A stretch of 64,000 nucleotides of DNA. It comes from an uncultured Myxococcales bacterium (GTDB lineage: Bacteria; Myxococcota_A; UBA9042). Position 1 is the stretch's first letter. Each line of letters opens with the position of its first letter. Position numbers and translations under genes: made by a program. The notes beneath the pieces are model-generated. The model saw nothing but the letters and a program-made list of their open reading frames with translations, was not told the origin of the DNA and made no database searches. The DNA lies in contig CAIYWC010000161.1 of assembly GCA_903929795.1 (NCBI GenBank), positions 1 through 64,000 of the forward strand, in the 5' to 3' direction. Below, one piece after another: positions 38,887 to 49,022 of this stretch.

Positions 38887-39399
38887 ATGCAAGATAGCCG
38901 CGATCGGTTCGCCTTTTTGGGCCGCGAATTTCTGACCTGGCTGTGGTTCGCCAGTGAGACGAACAACGGCTTCATCGCCGTGCCGGAGCTGGGCAACGTG
39001 CGCGTGGAATTCGGCCAGCGCCTGACGCTGGAATCCGCAGGTAACGTGCGCGAGGGCTCGACGGTGTCGGCGGATGCGCCGTCGCAGACGGAGGAGGCGC
39101 GGACGGCGCTGCGGGTCGGCAAGAAAGTCGCGCGGGCGCGGCTGCTGCTGGACCTCGGCGAGCGGCATTTTGAGGTCGGCCTGGACGCGGAGACGCTGAC
39201 GTTTGCCGGCGTGAAGCTGCCCACGCTGATGGCCGGCGACGACGCGATGAAGACTGAAGAACGGTTGCGGCTGCTGGACGAGATTGAAAACATTGTGGAT
39301 TCGCTGTATGTGACGTTCGTGAACCTGCGACGCGACGAGGCTGCGTGGGAGCCCGTCCGCGAGGCGCTGCGCACCTGGGTGCAGGAAGTGGCGGCGTAA
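38887..39399 (+). CDS. Unknown protein encoded with the RdgC-like gene
   Basis: A 170-residue soluble protein beginning MQDSRDRFAFLGREFLTWLWFASE, an aromatic N-terminal motif, followed by a strand-rich middle (GNVRVEFGQRLTLE, RARLLLDLGERHFEVGL) and a helical C-terminus (LLDEIENIVDSLYVTFVNLR). No signal peptide, membrane segment or catalytic motif was seen. The nine-base gap and the shared promoter imply it acts with the RdgC-like protein; what it does is unknown. AGGAGG at 38877-38882 lies four bases before ATG 38887. Confidence 0.75.
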   Translation: MQDSRDRFAFLGREFLTWLWFASETNNGFIAVPELGNVRVEFGQRLTLESAGNVREGSTVSADAPSQTEEARTALRVGKKVARARLLLDLGERHFEVGLDAETLTFAGVKLPTLMAGDDAMKTEERLRLLDEIENIVDSLYVTFVNLRRDEAAWEPVREALRTWVQEVAA

Positions 39400-39414
39400 T
39401 CCCGCGAAACTGCG

Positions 39415-40860
39415 ATGCTTTTCAACAGCGTCCTCTACCTTTATTTCCTGACGGTCGCGGTCTTCGGCTCGTGGCTGCTTGTGCGTTGGCAGTACGCGCG
39501 CTTCGCGTTTCTCGCGGCGTTTTCGTGCCTCTTTTACGCGTCCGCCTGCGTGACAATGGGCATTTCGCCCAAGTTTTTGCTGCTGATCCTCAGTTCCACG
39601 TGCTGGGACTACACCGTTGCGCGCCTGCTGGAATTCACGCCGGATCGCGCGCGCGTCCGCCGGCGCATGCTGCTGCTGGCCAGCGTCGGCATGAACCTGA
39701 CGCTGCTGTGCTATTTCAAGTACCTGAATTTCTTCCTGCAGAATTTCGCCGCCGCGGCCCATGGCGTCGGCCTCGACGTCGTCATCCCGGTCTTCAAGAT
39801 CATCTTGCCGGTCGGCATCTCGTTCTACACGTTCCAGACGATGGCGTACTGCATCGACGTCTATCGCCGCGAGATTCCCGCCGAGCGCAACTTCCTGCGA
39901 TTCCTGGTATTTTCGACGTTTTTCCCACAGCTGGTCGCCGGTCCCATCGTGCGCGCGCACAAGCTCCTGCCGCAGTTGCGCGAGCACCCGACGCTGAGCG
40001 CGGAACAGGTGAGCGACGCCGTTTTTCGCATCACGCGCGGGCTGGCCAAGAAGGTCGTCGTCGCGGATTACCTCGCCGTGAACCTCGTGGACCGCGTCTT
40101 CAGCCACCCGCACCTGTACACGTCGGCGGAGACGTGGGTGGCGCTGTACGCCTACACCATGCAAATTTACTGTGATTTTTCGGGCTACACCGACGTCGCC
40201 ATCGGCTCGGCCCAGCTGTTGGGCTACCAACTGCCGGAGAATTTCCACCGGCCGTACCAGGCGCGCTCGGTCGCGGAATTCTGGCGGCGCTGGCACATGA
40301 CGCTGTCGACCTGGCTGCGGCACTACGTGTTTTTCCCGCTGGGCGGCTCGCGTGGGCCGGTGTGGAAGGCGCATCGCAACACCTTGATTACGCTGGTGTT
40401 GATCGGCCTGTGGCACGGCGCGAACTGGACATTTGTGCTGTACGGCCTGATCCACGGCATCGCGATCGCCGTGAACCGCACGCTACATCGCAAGCAAAAC
40501 AAGGACTTTCAGTCGAGCCTGCGCGGCTGGAGCGTCGTCTGGCGCATCGCGCTGACGTTCCACTTCGTCGTGCTGGCCCGCGTGCTGTTTCGCGCGCCAA
40601 GCCTGCACGGGGCGGCGGAAGTCTGGAGCGCGCTGTGGACCCAGGGCTGGGGGCTGGCGAACGTCAGTCGCGGTACTTGGTTGATTCTGTTGGCATCCTA
40701 CACGTGGCATTGGCTTCCGGTCAGCTGGCCGGAGCGGCTGCGTTTGCGCTTTGGGGCGCTTCCGGGCTATGCCCAAGGTTTGATGCTGGTGGCGGTCGCG
40801 GTCGGCATGGCCGCAGTGGCAGAAACGGAAGTGGTTCCGTTCATCTATTTTCAGTTCTAG
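39415..40860 (+). CDS. MBOAT-family membrane O-acyltransferase (AlgI/DltB-like)
   Basis: A 481-residue inner-membrane protein with about ten to twelve hydrophobic segments, expected to pass acyl groups across the membrane to a surface polymer. The invariant His is H334 in IGLWHGANWTFVLYGLIHG, with the second family motif region in HRPYQARSVAEFWRRWHMTL. YFKYLNFFLQNF and VGISFYTFQTMAYCIDVYR are the usual AlgI/PatA segments. It follows the RdgC pair by 15 bases and precedes an SGNH protein by 15 bases; MBOAT plus SGNH is the standard pairing for polysaccharide or peptidoglycan O-acetylation. Confidence 0.93.
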   Translation: MLFNSVLYLYFLTVAVFGSWLLVRWQYARFAFLAAFSCLFYASACVTMGISPKFLLLILSSTCWDYTVARLLEFTPDRARVRRRMLLLASVGMNLTLLCYFKYLNFFLQNFAAAAHGVGLDVVIPVFKIILPVGISFYTFQTMAYCIDVYRREIPAERNFLRFLVFSTFFPQLVAGPIVRAHKLLPQLREHPTLSAEQVSDAVFRITRGLAKKVVVADYLAVNLVDRVFSHPHLYTSAETWVALYAYTMQIYCDFSGYTDVAIGSAQLLGYQLPENFHRPYQARSVAEFWRRWHMTLSTWLRHYVFFPLGGSRGPVWKAHRNTLITLVLIGLWHGANWTFVLYGLIHGIAIAVNRTLHRKQNKDFQSSLRGWSVVWRIALTFHFVVLARVLFRAPSLHGAAEVWSALWTQGWGLANVSRGTWLILLASYTWHWLPVSWPERLRLRFGALPGYAQGLMLVAVAVGMAAVAETEVVPFIYFQF

Positions 40861-40875
40861 CTGATTCAGAAGTCT

Positions 40876-42609
40876 ATGGATTCATACGAAGATCTGCCAA
40901 AAGAGCCGCGTTTCCCGCTCGTGCCGCTGTCGCGCCTGGCCCAGATGATGACCATTGTCATCCTCGCGAGCCTTGTGCCGTATTTTGTGCCGTCGCTGCG
41001 CGATTACCACTACTGGGACCGGTTGGACACCACGCCGCTCCAGCTGGCGCTGCGGATGCAGGCGCCGGTGCCGCCGGTCAAGATGCCCGACGAGAAGCCG
41101 GAAACGCCGCCGCAGCTGGCCAACGCAGCCGCGGAGGATGAAGCGGAAGCCGAGGCCGATGCCGAAGCCGCGAAAGTCATGCCGCAAGACGTCGCGCCGC
41201 GGCCGGAGATGCCGCAGACGGAGACTGAGCCGGCGCTGGTCGGCGCGTCGGCGGACAGGCTGCTGGCGGTGACGGACGAGCAGCTAGGCGACCAAAAGGT
41301 CTGGCTGGAAGGCAATGCCCACGCGCTGGACGGCTTCATCCAGGCGCTGGTGGAGCTGGTCAACGGCAAGCGGACTTATGTCCGGATCGCGCATTTTGGC
41401 GATTCGCACATGGCCAACGACGGCATCACGGACGTGACGCGCAAGCTGCTGCAGCGGCGGTTCGGCGACGGCGGCCACGGCTTCTCGCTCGTTCACGCGC
41501 GGACCAACTGGTACAAGCACCGCGGTATCAAGCGCACGGCCAGCGAAGGTTGGAAGATCACGAACTTTTTGAACGGCAACGGCAGCGACGGCGCGTACGG
41601 CTACGGCGGCGTCGCGGTGGAAGGCGGCCCGGGCGAACAGTTCGGCCTGGATTCGCAGAAGCATCCAATTTCGCACGCGTTTTTGTATTTCCGCAGCGAA
41701 GGCAAGGCGGTCCTCAGCGTCAAGGTGGACAACAAGAACCTGGAGCCGCTGAAGATCGAGGACGCCGCGGGTGTGGACGGCTTTCACGACTGGAAGCTGC
41801 CGCTCGGCCCGCACAGCGTGACCTGGCGCGTGACGGCGGGCAAAGTACGGCTATTCGGCGGCGCGCTGGAAGCGGAAAAAGGCATTGTTTACGATAGCTT
41901 GGGTGAAGTTGGCGCGCGTGGAACGCGGTGGCTGAACACCGGCGAAGCGCACATGGCCACCGAGCTGCGGCAACGCAACCCGGACCTGGTGATCCTGAAC
42001 TACGGCGGCAATGAGCGGATCGACAAGATCACCGAAGCGCAATACCTGGAGCGGATGGCCAACGTTGTGCACCGCTTCATTTTCGTGCCGGAGCAGGGCG
42101 GCAAGCCGCAGCCGGCGCGGTCGTGCCTGCTGATTGGCCCCGGCGACCACGGCGTGCGCAAGGCCGGCAAGATCGTCAGCGATCCGGACATCATCCGCAT
42201 CATCGACTGGCAGCGCAAACTGGCGCGGCAGACCGGCTGCGCGTTCTGGGACGCGCGCGCGGCGATGGGTGGCGAAGGCTCGATGGGCCGCTGGGTGTCG
42301 AGCGGCCTGGGCTGGGCCGATTACGCGCACTTCTCGCCCAAAGGCGAGGCGTTCATGGGCGTGGCGACGTACCGCGCGCTGCTGCACGCCCTCAAGAGCG
42401 CGCCCGCAGGCTTGCTGCATCCCGGTGAGCCGGCCGCGATCGCCGCCGCGCCGCAGCCGCCGGTTGTCGTCAAGGTGGTCGCGCCCGTTGCGCCGCCGTC
42501 GCCGGCTGTCGCGGGCTCCGACGAGAAGCCGCATCACGCCGCGCACAAGAAAGACCACGGCAAGCACGGCAAGAAGCACCACGGCCACAAGAAGCCCAAG
42601 CACCATTGA
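40876..42609 (+). CDS. Membrane-anchored SGNH hydrolase/transferase, probable MBOAT partner
   Basis: A 577-residue protein. An N-terminal membrane anchor (~22-42, MMTIVILASLVPYFVP) and an acidic Glu/Ala linker precede the SGNH domain (~165-510): block I AHFGDSHMAND with Ser177, block III LNYGGNERID, and block V DYAHFS with Asp482/His485. The last 25 residues are extremely His/Lys-rich (HHAAHKKDHGKHGKKHHGHK) and could bind metal or polyanionic glycan. The active site should face the periplasm and take acyl groups delivered by the upstream MBOAT protein. The start has only a weak ribosome-binding site. It is paralogous to the SGNH protein encoded at 43224. Confidence 0.87.
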   Translation: MDSYEDLPKEPRFPLVPLSRLAQMMTIVILASLVPYFVPSLRDYHYWDRLDTTPLQLALRMQAPVPPVKMPDEKPETPPQLANAAAEDEAEAEADAEAAKVMPQDVAPRPEMPQTETEPALVGASADRLLAVTDEQLGDQKVWLEGNAHALDGFIQALVELVNGKRTYVRIAHFGDSHMANDGITDVTRKLLQRRFGDGGHGFSLVHARTNWYKHRGIKRTASEGWKITNFLNGNGSDGAYGYGGVAVEGGPGEQFGLDSQKHPISHAFLYFRSEGKAVLSVKVDNKNLEPLKIEDAAGVDGFHDWKLPLGPHSVTWRVTAGKVRLFGGALEAEKGIVYDSLGEVGARGTRWLNTGEAHMATELRQRNPDLVILNYGGNERIDKITEAQYLERMANVVHRFIFVPEQGGKPQPARSCLLIGPGDHGVRKAGKIVSDPDIIRIIDWQRKLARQTGCAFWDARAAMGGEGSMGRWVSSGLGWADYAHFSPKGEAFMGVATYRALLHALKSAPAGLLHPGEPAAIAAAPQPPVVVKVVAPVAPPSPAVAGSDEKPHHAAHKKDHGKHGKKHHGHKKPKHH

Positions 42610-42633
42610 GCCAAGCGTTCAGAGCGCGCGCGG

Positions 42634-43227
42634 TCACGTCCAATAGCGCAGGAAAACGACGTCCCGCAGCACGGATAGCACCTCGCGGCCCGCTTTCAGC
42701 GCCCGCAGCGGCAGGCCCAGCGCGTCGGCCTCCAGCGCGCCGCTCGGCGCCACTTCGATGCCAAAATGCCGGAAATGCTGGCTCGCGCGCCACAGGTGGC
42801 TGGGATCGCTGACAAGCACGATCCGGTGCCAGCCGTGGCGCTTGAGGATCTCCGCCGAGAACGCCGCGTTTTGCCACGTATCGCGCGACGCGTCCTCGGT
42901 GAGCATCGCCCCGCGTGGCACGCCCAGCCGGTGTGCGAGGTGCGCCGCGGCCTGAGCCTGGCTTGGCTGGAACGTGGCGTCGCGGCCGGAAAACAGCAGG
43001 ATCGGCGCGCGCTTGGCCTGCCAGAGCGCCACTGCGTGTTGTGTGCGGGCGGCCAGGCTCGGCCCCGGCGCGTCGTCGGCCCGCAGCGCACAGCCCAGCA
43101 CGACGATCGCGTCCGCGTTCGCCATCGGCGCATCGCGTCGCCCCCACTGGTCCAGCCAGATCGCCAGCGCCATCGCCGCCGCGGCCGTCGTCGCCGCAGC
43201 AATCGCCAGAATCCGCCGCAATTTCAT
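42634..43227 (-). CDS. YdcF/SanA-type DUF218 membrane protein
   Basis: A 197-residue protein with one N-terminal membrane helix (~6-26). The DUF218 domain has the glycine-containing VVLGCALRADDAPG, SLAARTQHAVALWQ, ILLFSGRDAT, a conserved acidic block (LTEDASRDTWQNAAFS) and IVLVSDPSHLWRA. Relatives ElyC and SanA act in envelope polysaccharide or peptidoglycan-precursor metabolism. It overlaps the SGNH gene upstream by four bases (ATGA), supporting a role in the same O-acylation locus. Confidence 0.88.
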   Translation of the reverse strand: MKLRRILAIAAATTAAAAMALAIWLDQWGRRDAPMANADAIVVLGCALRADDAPGPSLAARTQHAVALWQAKRAPILLFSGRDATFQPSQAQAAAHLAHRLGVPRGAMLTEDASRDTWQNAAFSAEILKRHGWHRIVLVSDPSHLWRASQHFRHFGIEVAPSGALEADALGLPLRALKAGREVLSVLRDVVFLRYWT

Positions 43228-44543
43228 CGGTGTTTGCGCACCTTGGCGTTGCCCGCCGGCTTGGCGCCCTCGCGCACCTTGGTCAGTTCGGCGTCCATCA
43301 GCGCCGCGATCTTCTCGTAGCCTGCGCGGTTCAGGTGCACGTCATCCTTGGCCGTCAGCCCAGCCTGCGTCCACGTCGTCATCGCCCCCGCGCCGCCCAT
43401 CGCCGCCTGCGCGTCCCAGTGCGCGCAGCGAAATTCGGCGGCCACTTTGCGCTGGGCGGCGATCACCGCCGGCGTCCGCGGCATCGTCCGCTTGTCGTCC
43501 TTGGCCAGCCGATCCGTTGGCCCGACGATCAGGCAGCTCGCATCCGGCGCCGCCGTCCGCACCTGCAGCAGCACCTTGCGCCAGTTCGCCAGGTAGGTCT
43601 CGATCGGCTCGCTTTCATCCCCAACGTCGTTGGTTCCATACGCCAGCACCACCAGATCGGGCTTGCGCCGCGCGACCAGGCCGCGAAACACGTCTTCGCG
43701 CCAGTGCAGCAGCACTTCCGCGCGCATCCCGGGAATGCCCAGCTGGTCGACCACCACGCCCGGCGTCGACCGCTCCACCACCATGCCGTAGATGGCGACC
43801 GGGCCATTGCCCGCCGGTGCCAGCTTGACCTCGTGCGGCCCCATCGCCAGCGCAAATGTGTGCACGATCGCCGAGCCCGCCTCGCCGCGGGTCGGCAACT
43901 CCTGCGGCTTGCCGTCGATCTCGGCGTGGACTGTCCCGCCGTCCGGGTTGGACTGCAGCCAAATCTCCAACCGGTTGAATTCACGGCCGAGCGTGTTCTC
44001 GTTGGTCGTGCGCACGGTGGCAAAGTCCGCGGGATCAGCGCTCGCTGCGACCAAGCCCATGAGGCCCAGCGCTTGGACTTTGTGCTCGTCGTCGGGATGC
44101 GCGCGCGTGACCTGCCAGCCCTTGGACGCCTCTACCACGAGGTCCTGAGCACGCGAACCCGGCGCCCACTTGAAAGGAAACACGAAGCCGTGGCCGCCTT
44201 CGCCCAGCTCCAGCGACCAGCGGCGCCGCAGCTCGCCGGTCCAGATGTCCGCCGCGGTGTGCGAGGCGCCCCAAAAAAGCACTGTCACGTGGCCCTTTTT
44301 GCGCACGAGCACGCGCTGCCACGCTTGGCTGAACGCGTCCAGCGCATGCAGGCTCGGGTCGTAAATCGGCGCGGGCGCGAGATCGGGCAGCGGCGCCAGG
44401 ACCTGCGGCGGCGGCTGGGCGTGGACCGGGATCGCGACGAGGAGCAGCAGGGCGCACGACCAGAGGCGGCGAAAACGTCCGAAACGCCACCGCGCCGGGT
44501 TGTCGCAGCTGGCGGGCATGTCATGTCGGCGCGGGACAGTCAT
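43224..44543 (-). CDS. Secreted SGNH hydrolase/transferase
   Basis: A 439-residue exported protein, signal peptide ending VHA (residue 42). SGNH blocks: [10 protein letters not shown] (Ser94), [10 protein letters not shown] and [11 protein letters not shown]. Several stretches match the SGNH protein at 40876: GGHGF, then PDLV-x-L-x-YG, CL-x-x-GP, and WDA-x-AAMGG; the two arose by duplication. It has no membrane anchor, unlike its paralogue. The start could be ATG 44543 or 44519. The former sits about two bases after the transcription start predicted from TAGGCT at 44557-44552. Confidence 0.82.
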   Translation of the reverse strand: MTVPRRHDMPASCDNPARWRFGRFRRLWSCALLLLVAIPVHAQPPPQVLAPLPDLAPAPIYDPSLHALDAFSQAWQRVLVRKKGHVTVLFWGASHTAADIWTGELRRRWSLELGEGGHGFVFPFKWAPGSRAQDLVVEASKGWQVTRAHPDDEHKVQALGLMGLVAASADPADFATVRTTNENTLGREFNRLEIWLQSNPDGGTVHAEIDGKPQELPTRGEAGSAIVHTFALAMGPHEVKLAPAGNGPVAIYGMVVERSTPGVVVDQLGIPGMRAEVLLHWREDVFRGLVARRKPDLVVLAYGTNDVGDESEPIETYLANWRKVLLQVRTAAPDASCLIVGPTDRLAKDDKRTMPRTPAVIAAQRKVAAEFRCAHWDAQAAMGGAGAMTTWTQAGLTAKDDVHLNRAGYEKIAALMDAELTKVREGAKPAGNAKVRKHR

Positions 44544-44551
44544 CGCCTCAC

Positions 44552-44580
44552 AGCCTATCGCGCGCATCCACTTGCCACAA
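44552..44580 (-). promoter_or_regulatory. Promoter candidate of the secreted SGNH gene
   Basis: Minus strand: TTGTGG (44580-44575), 17 bases, TAGGCT (44557-44552). The expected start site is within about two bases of ATG 44543. Its -35 box overlaps that of the divergent rpmE promoter. Confidence 0.5.
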
Positions 44581-44600
44581 CCGCCGAATTGTCCTACACT
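44572..44600 (+). promoter_or_regulatory. Promoter candidate of rpmE
   Basis: TTGCCA (44572-44577), 17 bases, TACACT (44595-44600), 71 bases before the rpmE ATG. Overlaps the divergent SGNH promoter. Confidence 0.6.
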
Positions 44601-44671
44601 GCTGCCCCCGCTGGATTTGTCCAGCCACCCGCCGGCGCGACGCGATGCGCACGCCCAACCGAGGATTCGCC

Positions 44672-44878
44672 ATGAAGAAAGAAGGCCACCCCCGCTACCT
44701 CACCGCCAACGTCAAGTGCGGCTGCGGCAACACGTTTGTCACGCGCTCGACCGCTGGCGATCTGCATATCGACATCTGCTCGAATTGCCACCCGTTCTAC
44801 ACCGGCAAGCAGCGCCTCATCGACACCGGCGGCCGCGTCGATCGCTTCAACAAGCGCTTTGGCTTGGCCGCGAAGTAG
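44672..44878 (+). CDS. rpmE: Ribosomal protein L31 (bL31), zinc-binding form
   Basis: A 68-residue large-subunit protein. It begins [20 protein letters not shown] and has [14 protein letters not shown] and [13 protein letters not shown], matching E. coli L31 throughout. The C-x-C and C-x-x-C pairs mark the zinc-containing (C+) paralogue rather than the zinc-independent form induced on zinc starvation. GAGGA precedes ATG 44672. It is monocistronic, with a hairpin downstream. Confidence 0.97.
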   Translation: MKKEGHPRYLTANVKCGCGNTFVTRSTAGDLHIDICSNCHPFYTGKQRLIDTGGRVDRFNKRFGLAAK

Positions 44879-44931
44879 CCGTCCGGGGCCCACGGGGAGA
44901 GCAGGCGCTCGGGCTGCAGGAACACCCGAAC

Positions 44932-44959
44932 GCGCCCCAGTCAGGGCGCCTGTTGCTTT
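44932..44959 (+). terminator. Possible terminator downstream of rpmE
   Basis: GCGCCC-CAGTCA-GGGCGC (44932-44949) followed by CTGTTGCTTT. The stem is GC-rich, but the T-run is broken, so it is only a weak intrinsic-terminator candidate. Confidence 0.35.
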
Positions 44960-45039
44960 CGGAACGCCTCCGGTACCGACGGCGCAGTTCGACCTGCGTT
45001 CGCCGCGGACACGGCAAGTCTCTGGCGTGCACTGCGCGC

Positions 45040-45645
45040 TTACGCTCGCCCGGACCGCGCGCGTTCGAGCGCCTCCAGCGCAGCCAGCCCCTTTTGGCCG
45101 ATCGCCAGCTCAATTTCCTGCCGGAAGACCAGGTGCCGCGACCGCGATCCTGTGCCGCGCCTTTGGCAGTCGGCCTGCGGGTTGGCCGCCGTTGTCTCCT
45201 CGTCGTAACCTACGACGCCTTCAGACCGTCGAATCGGATAGGTTGCACATTCAAAGGGTTTCAGCCCGGGCCAGCCCAGGCCCAGCGCGTCCGACGCCAC
45301 GTGCAGCGCGCAGAGGTGGTCGGCGCGTAGAAAGATGCAGCCGTCCTGCGTCGCATCGGCTGCCCGGGGCACGGTACGGGTCGCGAGCGCGACGCCGCTT
45401 GGAAAGTCGGCGTGCAGAAAGTCCTCGTCTTCAAACCACAAATCTTCGTCCGCGGCGTACGCCGGCGCCAGAAACGGCCGGAGCGCCTCCGCGTGATCGA
45501 GAATCCGCTGCACTTCCAGCAGGTCCACCCAGATGCCGCCAACGCAGCACGCCGCCTGGCACTCGCCCGCCGCGCAGTGCTCGCCGTGGCTGGGCGCCAG
45601 CAGGTTTTCGGCGACGATGAGGCCGTCCGCGACCAAGGGTTTCAT
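45040..45645 (-). CDS. Cysteine-cluster protein of the YkgJ/DUF3109 type
   Basis: A 201-residue cytoplasmic protein with Cys at positions typical of small metal-cluster proteins: HCAAGECQAACCVGG near the N-terminus, then DGCIFLRADHLCALH and KPFECATYPIRR. These could coordinate zinc or an iron-sulfur cluster. It starts three bases after the glpK stop and is surely co-transcribed with it. Biochemical role unknown. Confidence 0.82.
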   Translation of the reverse strand: MKPLVADGLIVAENLLAPSHGEHCAAGECQAACCVGGIWVDLLEVQRILDHAEALRPFLAPAYAADEDLWFEDEDFLHADFPSGVALATRTVPRAADATQDGCIFLRADHLCALHVASDALGLGWPGLKPFECATYPIRRSEGVVGYDEETTAANPQADCQRRGTGSRSRHLVFRQEIELAIGQKGLAALEALERARSGRA

Positions 45646-45648
45646 CGG

Positions 45649-47124
<1,476 letters not shown>

Positions 47125-47172
47125 GGTGCCCTCCTGAAGGAGTCCGAGCATAGCGGCAAAACGCCCGCTTTG

Positions 47173-47496
47173 TCAGTGGATGTAGGGCCGGCTGACCCCG
47201 ATGACCGTGACGCCCAGCACCAGCACGGCCGCGACGTAAACCGCCGGAATTGCAATGAAGCGTGCCGCCACGTTGTCCTTTTCCCGCCGGTGAAAGTGCC
47301 ACGCCAGCAGTACCGCGAGCGTCGAAGCTGCCGGGTAGCTGCCGCCGACAATCAGCCACGCGGTCGCCAGGTTCTGCACCGTCGCCGGCGCGTTTTGCAG
47401 GTCCTGCCGGGCCAGCCACGCATACGCGGTCGCGACGCCGACGGGCAGCCACATCGCCACGCTTGCCACGCTCGCCCAGGCGAGAATCAGCCGCAT
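47173..47496 (-). CDS. Small membrane protein of unknown function
   Basis: A 107-residue protein with three hydrophobic segments (~5-28, ~44-66, ~80-102); the loop before the last is basic (HFHRREKDN). It starts six bases after the methyltransferase stop and ends 48 bases before glpK. No family recognised. Confidence 0.7.
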   Translation of the reverse strand: MRLILAWASVASVAMWLPVGVATAYAWLARQDLQNAPATVQNLATAWLIVGGSYPAASTLAVLLAWHFHRREKDNVAARFIAIPAVYVAAVLVLGVTVIGVSRPYIH

Positions 47497-47502
47497 CGCG
47501 GG

Positions 47503-48882
47503 CTAAACCGTGCGCGCCGAGATGCGGCAAATCGCGACCTTGAGGTACTGGCCTTCCGCGTGCGCCGGCGCCACCGGATGATCCGGGCCAGGGCCGCGCA
47601 GCTCCAGCAGCTGCACCGTGCGGCCCGCGTTGTGCGCTGCCTGGCCCAGCACGCGCAGGAACTGCGTCACGTCCACCAGCCCGGAACACGAGCAGGTCAC
47701 CAGAAAGCCATCCTGGGCAACTGCCTGCATCGCCAGCGTATTCACGTGCGTGTACTTGCGAATCGCCTGCTCCAGGGCGGACGACTTCGTGGCGAATTTC
47801 GGCGGGTCGACGATCACAAGCGACGGCCGCTCGGCCTCGGGCGGCAGGCTGGCGTAGTGGCCGAGCACGTGGACAGCATCCGCGCACTGCGCATCCAGAC
47901 CCACGCCGTTGTCTGCTGCGTGGTGAATCGCCAGGTCAATCGCGCGCTGCGACGCGTCCACGCACACGACGCGTTTGGCGCCCGCGCGCGCGGCGTGCAG
48001 GCCAAAACCGCCGACATGGCTGTAGGTGTCCAGCACGAAGCGGCCCTTGGCCAGCTCCGCGACCCGTGCGTGATTAAGCCGTTGATCCGCGTACATACCG
48101 GTTTTTTGCCCGCCCGGTTCGACCCGCAGCTGCAGGCCGTTGTGGCGCACCGTGACCTCGGCCGGCACTTCGCCCGCCGACGCCGTGTGACCGGCGACGA
48201 GCCCTTCAGCCGGATGCACGTCATTGGGCACGCGCACCAGCACCCACGCGCTGCCGTTGGCGCGCAGCCAGTCGATAATCGCCTGCTGCCAGCGCGCCGC
48301 GCCCGCCGTCGTGATCTGCACAACGGCGCCGTCGGCAAAACGGTCGATCACCACGCCGGGCAGGCCGTCGCCCTCGCTGTTGATCAGCCGAAACGCGTCG
48401 GTTTCCGCCGACGGTAGCCCCAGATCGCGGCGCAAAAGCGTGGCTTTCTCCAGCCGCCGCGCAACGATCGTCGGCCCGTCGGGCAGGCTCGCCGGCTCCA
48501 GACCGTCCATCCCCGCCTCCACCAGCCGGACCGCGATCTGGCTCTGCGGGTGGTACGTGCCGTGGCCCAGATAGCGGCCGTGCGGGTCAAAAACCGCGCA
48601 GGCTTGGCCCGACTCCGCCTGCGTGCCCTCGGGCGGCAGCACGTGGCCAATCGCGCCGCTGAACAGCCATGGGTGGCCGGAGAGCACCGGCGTCGCCGTC
48701 CCCGCTCGCAGCACAATGGTCACGAAACCGGGATACCGCGGCAGGTGCTCCGGCAGCGCGATCGGCGTCTGCTGGGGCCGCGGGCGATTTTGCTGGGGCC
48801 GATTCTGCGCCGGCCGGTGCTGCGGCTGGCGGTCGTTGGGCGGGCGGTGGTGCGGGGGCTTGGTCTGCGGCGGGCGGGTCAT
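47503..48882 (-). CDS. RlmI-like 23S rRNA (cytosine-5) methyltransferase with Gln/Pro/His-rich N-terminal extension
   Basis: A 459-residue S-adenosylmethionine-dependent RNA methyltransferase. After a 45-residue low-complexity extension (NRPQQNRPRPQQ) comes a PUA-like domain (SGHPWLFSGAIGHVL), then the RlmI-type core: GQKTGMYADQRLNHARVAEL, DTYSHVGGFGLHAARAGAK (SAM site), IVDPPKFATKSSALEQA and the catalytic Cys region TCSCSGLVD. RlmI modifies C1962 in E. coli 23S rRNA; the target here is inferred. The extension is not found in RlmI and may bind RNA or be disordered. It is the first gene of a four-gene minus-strand run. Confidence 0.88.
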   Translation of the reverse strand: MTRPPQTKPPHHRPPNDRQPQHRPAQNRPQQNRPRPQQTPIALPEHLPRYPGFVTIVLRAGTATPVLSGHPWLFSGAIGHVLPPEGTQAESGQACAVFDPHGRYLGHGTYHPQSQIAVRLVEAGMDGLEPASLPDGPTIVARRLEKATLLRRDLGLPSAETDAFRLINSEGDGLPGVVIDRFADGAVVQITTAGAARWQQAIIDWLRANGSAWVLVRVPNDVHPAEGLVAGHTASAGEVPAEVTVRHNGLQLRVEPGGQKTGMYADQRLNHARVAELAKGRFVLDTYSHVGGFGLHAARAGAKRVVCVDASQRAIDLAIHHAADNGVGLDAQCADAVHVLGHYASLPPEAERPSLVIVDPPKFATKSSALEQAIRKYTHVNTLAMQAVAQDGFLVTCSCSGLVDVTQFLRVLGQAAHNAGRTVQLLELRGPGPDHPVAPAHAEGQYLKVAICRISARTV

Positions 48883-48913
48883 GATGGGCTCTTGCGCCGA
48901 TGGGCGCGCGCGA

Positions 48914-48942
48914 AGTGTGCGCGTCTACGCGACTTGCGGCAA
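48914..48942 (-). promoter_or_regulatory. Promoter candidate of the methyltransferase-glpK run
   Basis: Minus strand: TTGCCG (48942-48937), 17 bases, CACACT (48919-48914), 31 bases before ATG 48882. Confidence 0.45.
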
Positions 48943-49022
48943 GCGCTACCGCCGCTTGCGCATCGTCCAGTGCCGTGGCACACCGGCCAATGGGCGCGGC
49001 TGCGTCCACTTCCGGAGACGCT

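Noticed and set aside
37138-40455. 1105-codon minus-strand open frame across four plus- and minus-strand genes
   Set aside because: It overlaps the dehydrogenase, RdgC-like pair and MBOAT genes, which carry recognisable motifs; the frame has none.
44990-45030. T-arm-like CGCAG-TTCGAC-CTGCG as part of a tRNA
   Set aside because: The loop is six not seven bases, and no D- or anticodon arm or acceptor stem can be drawn around it.
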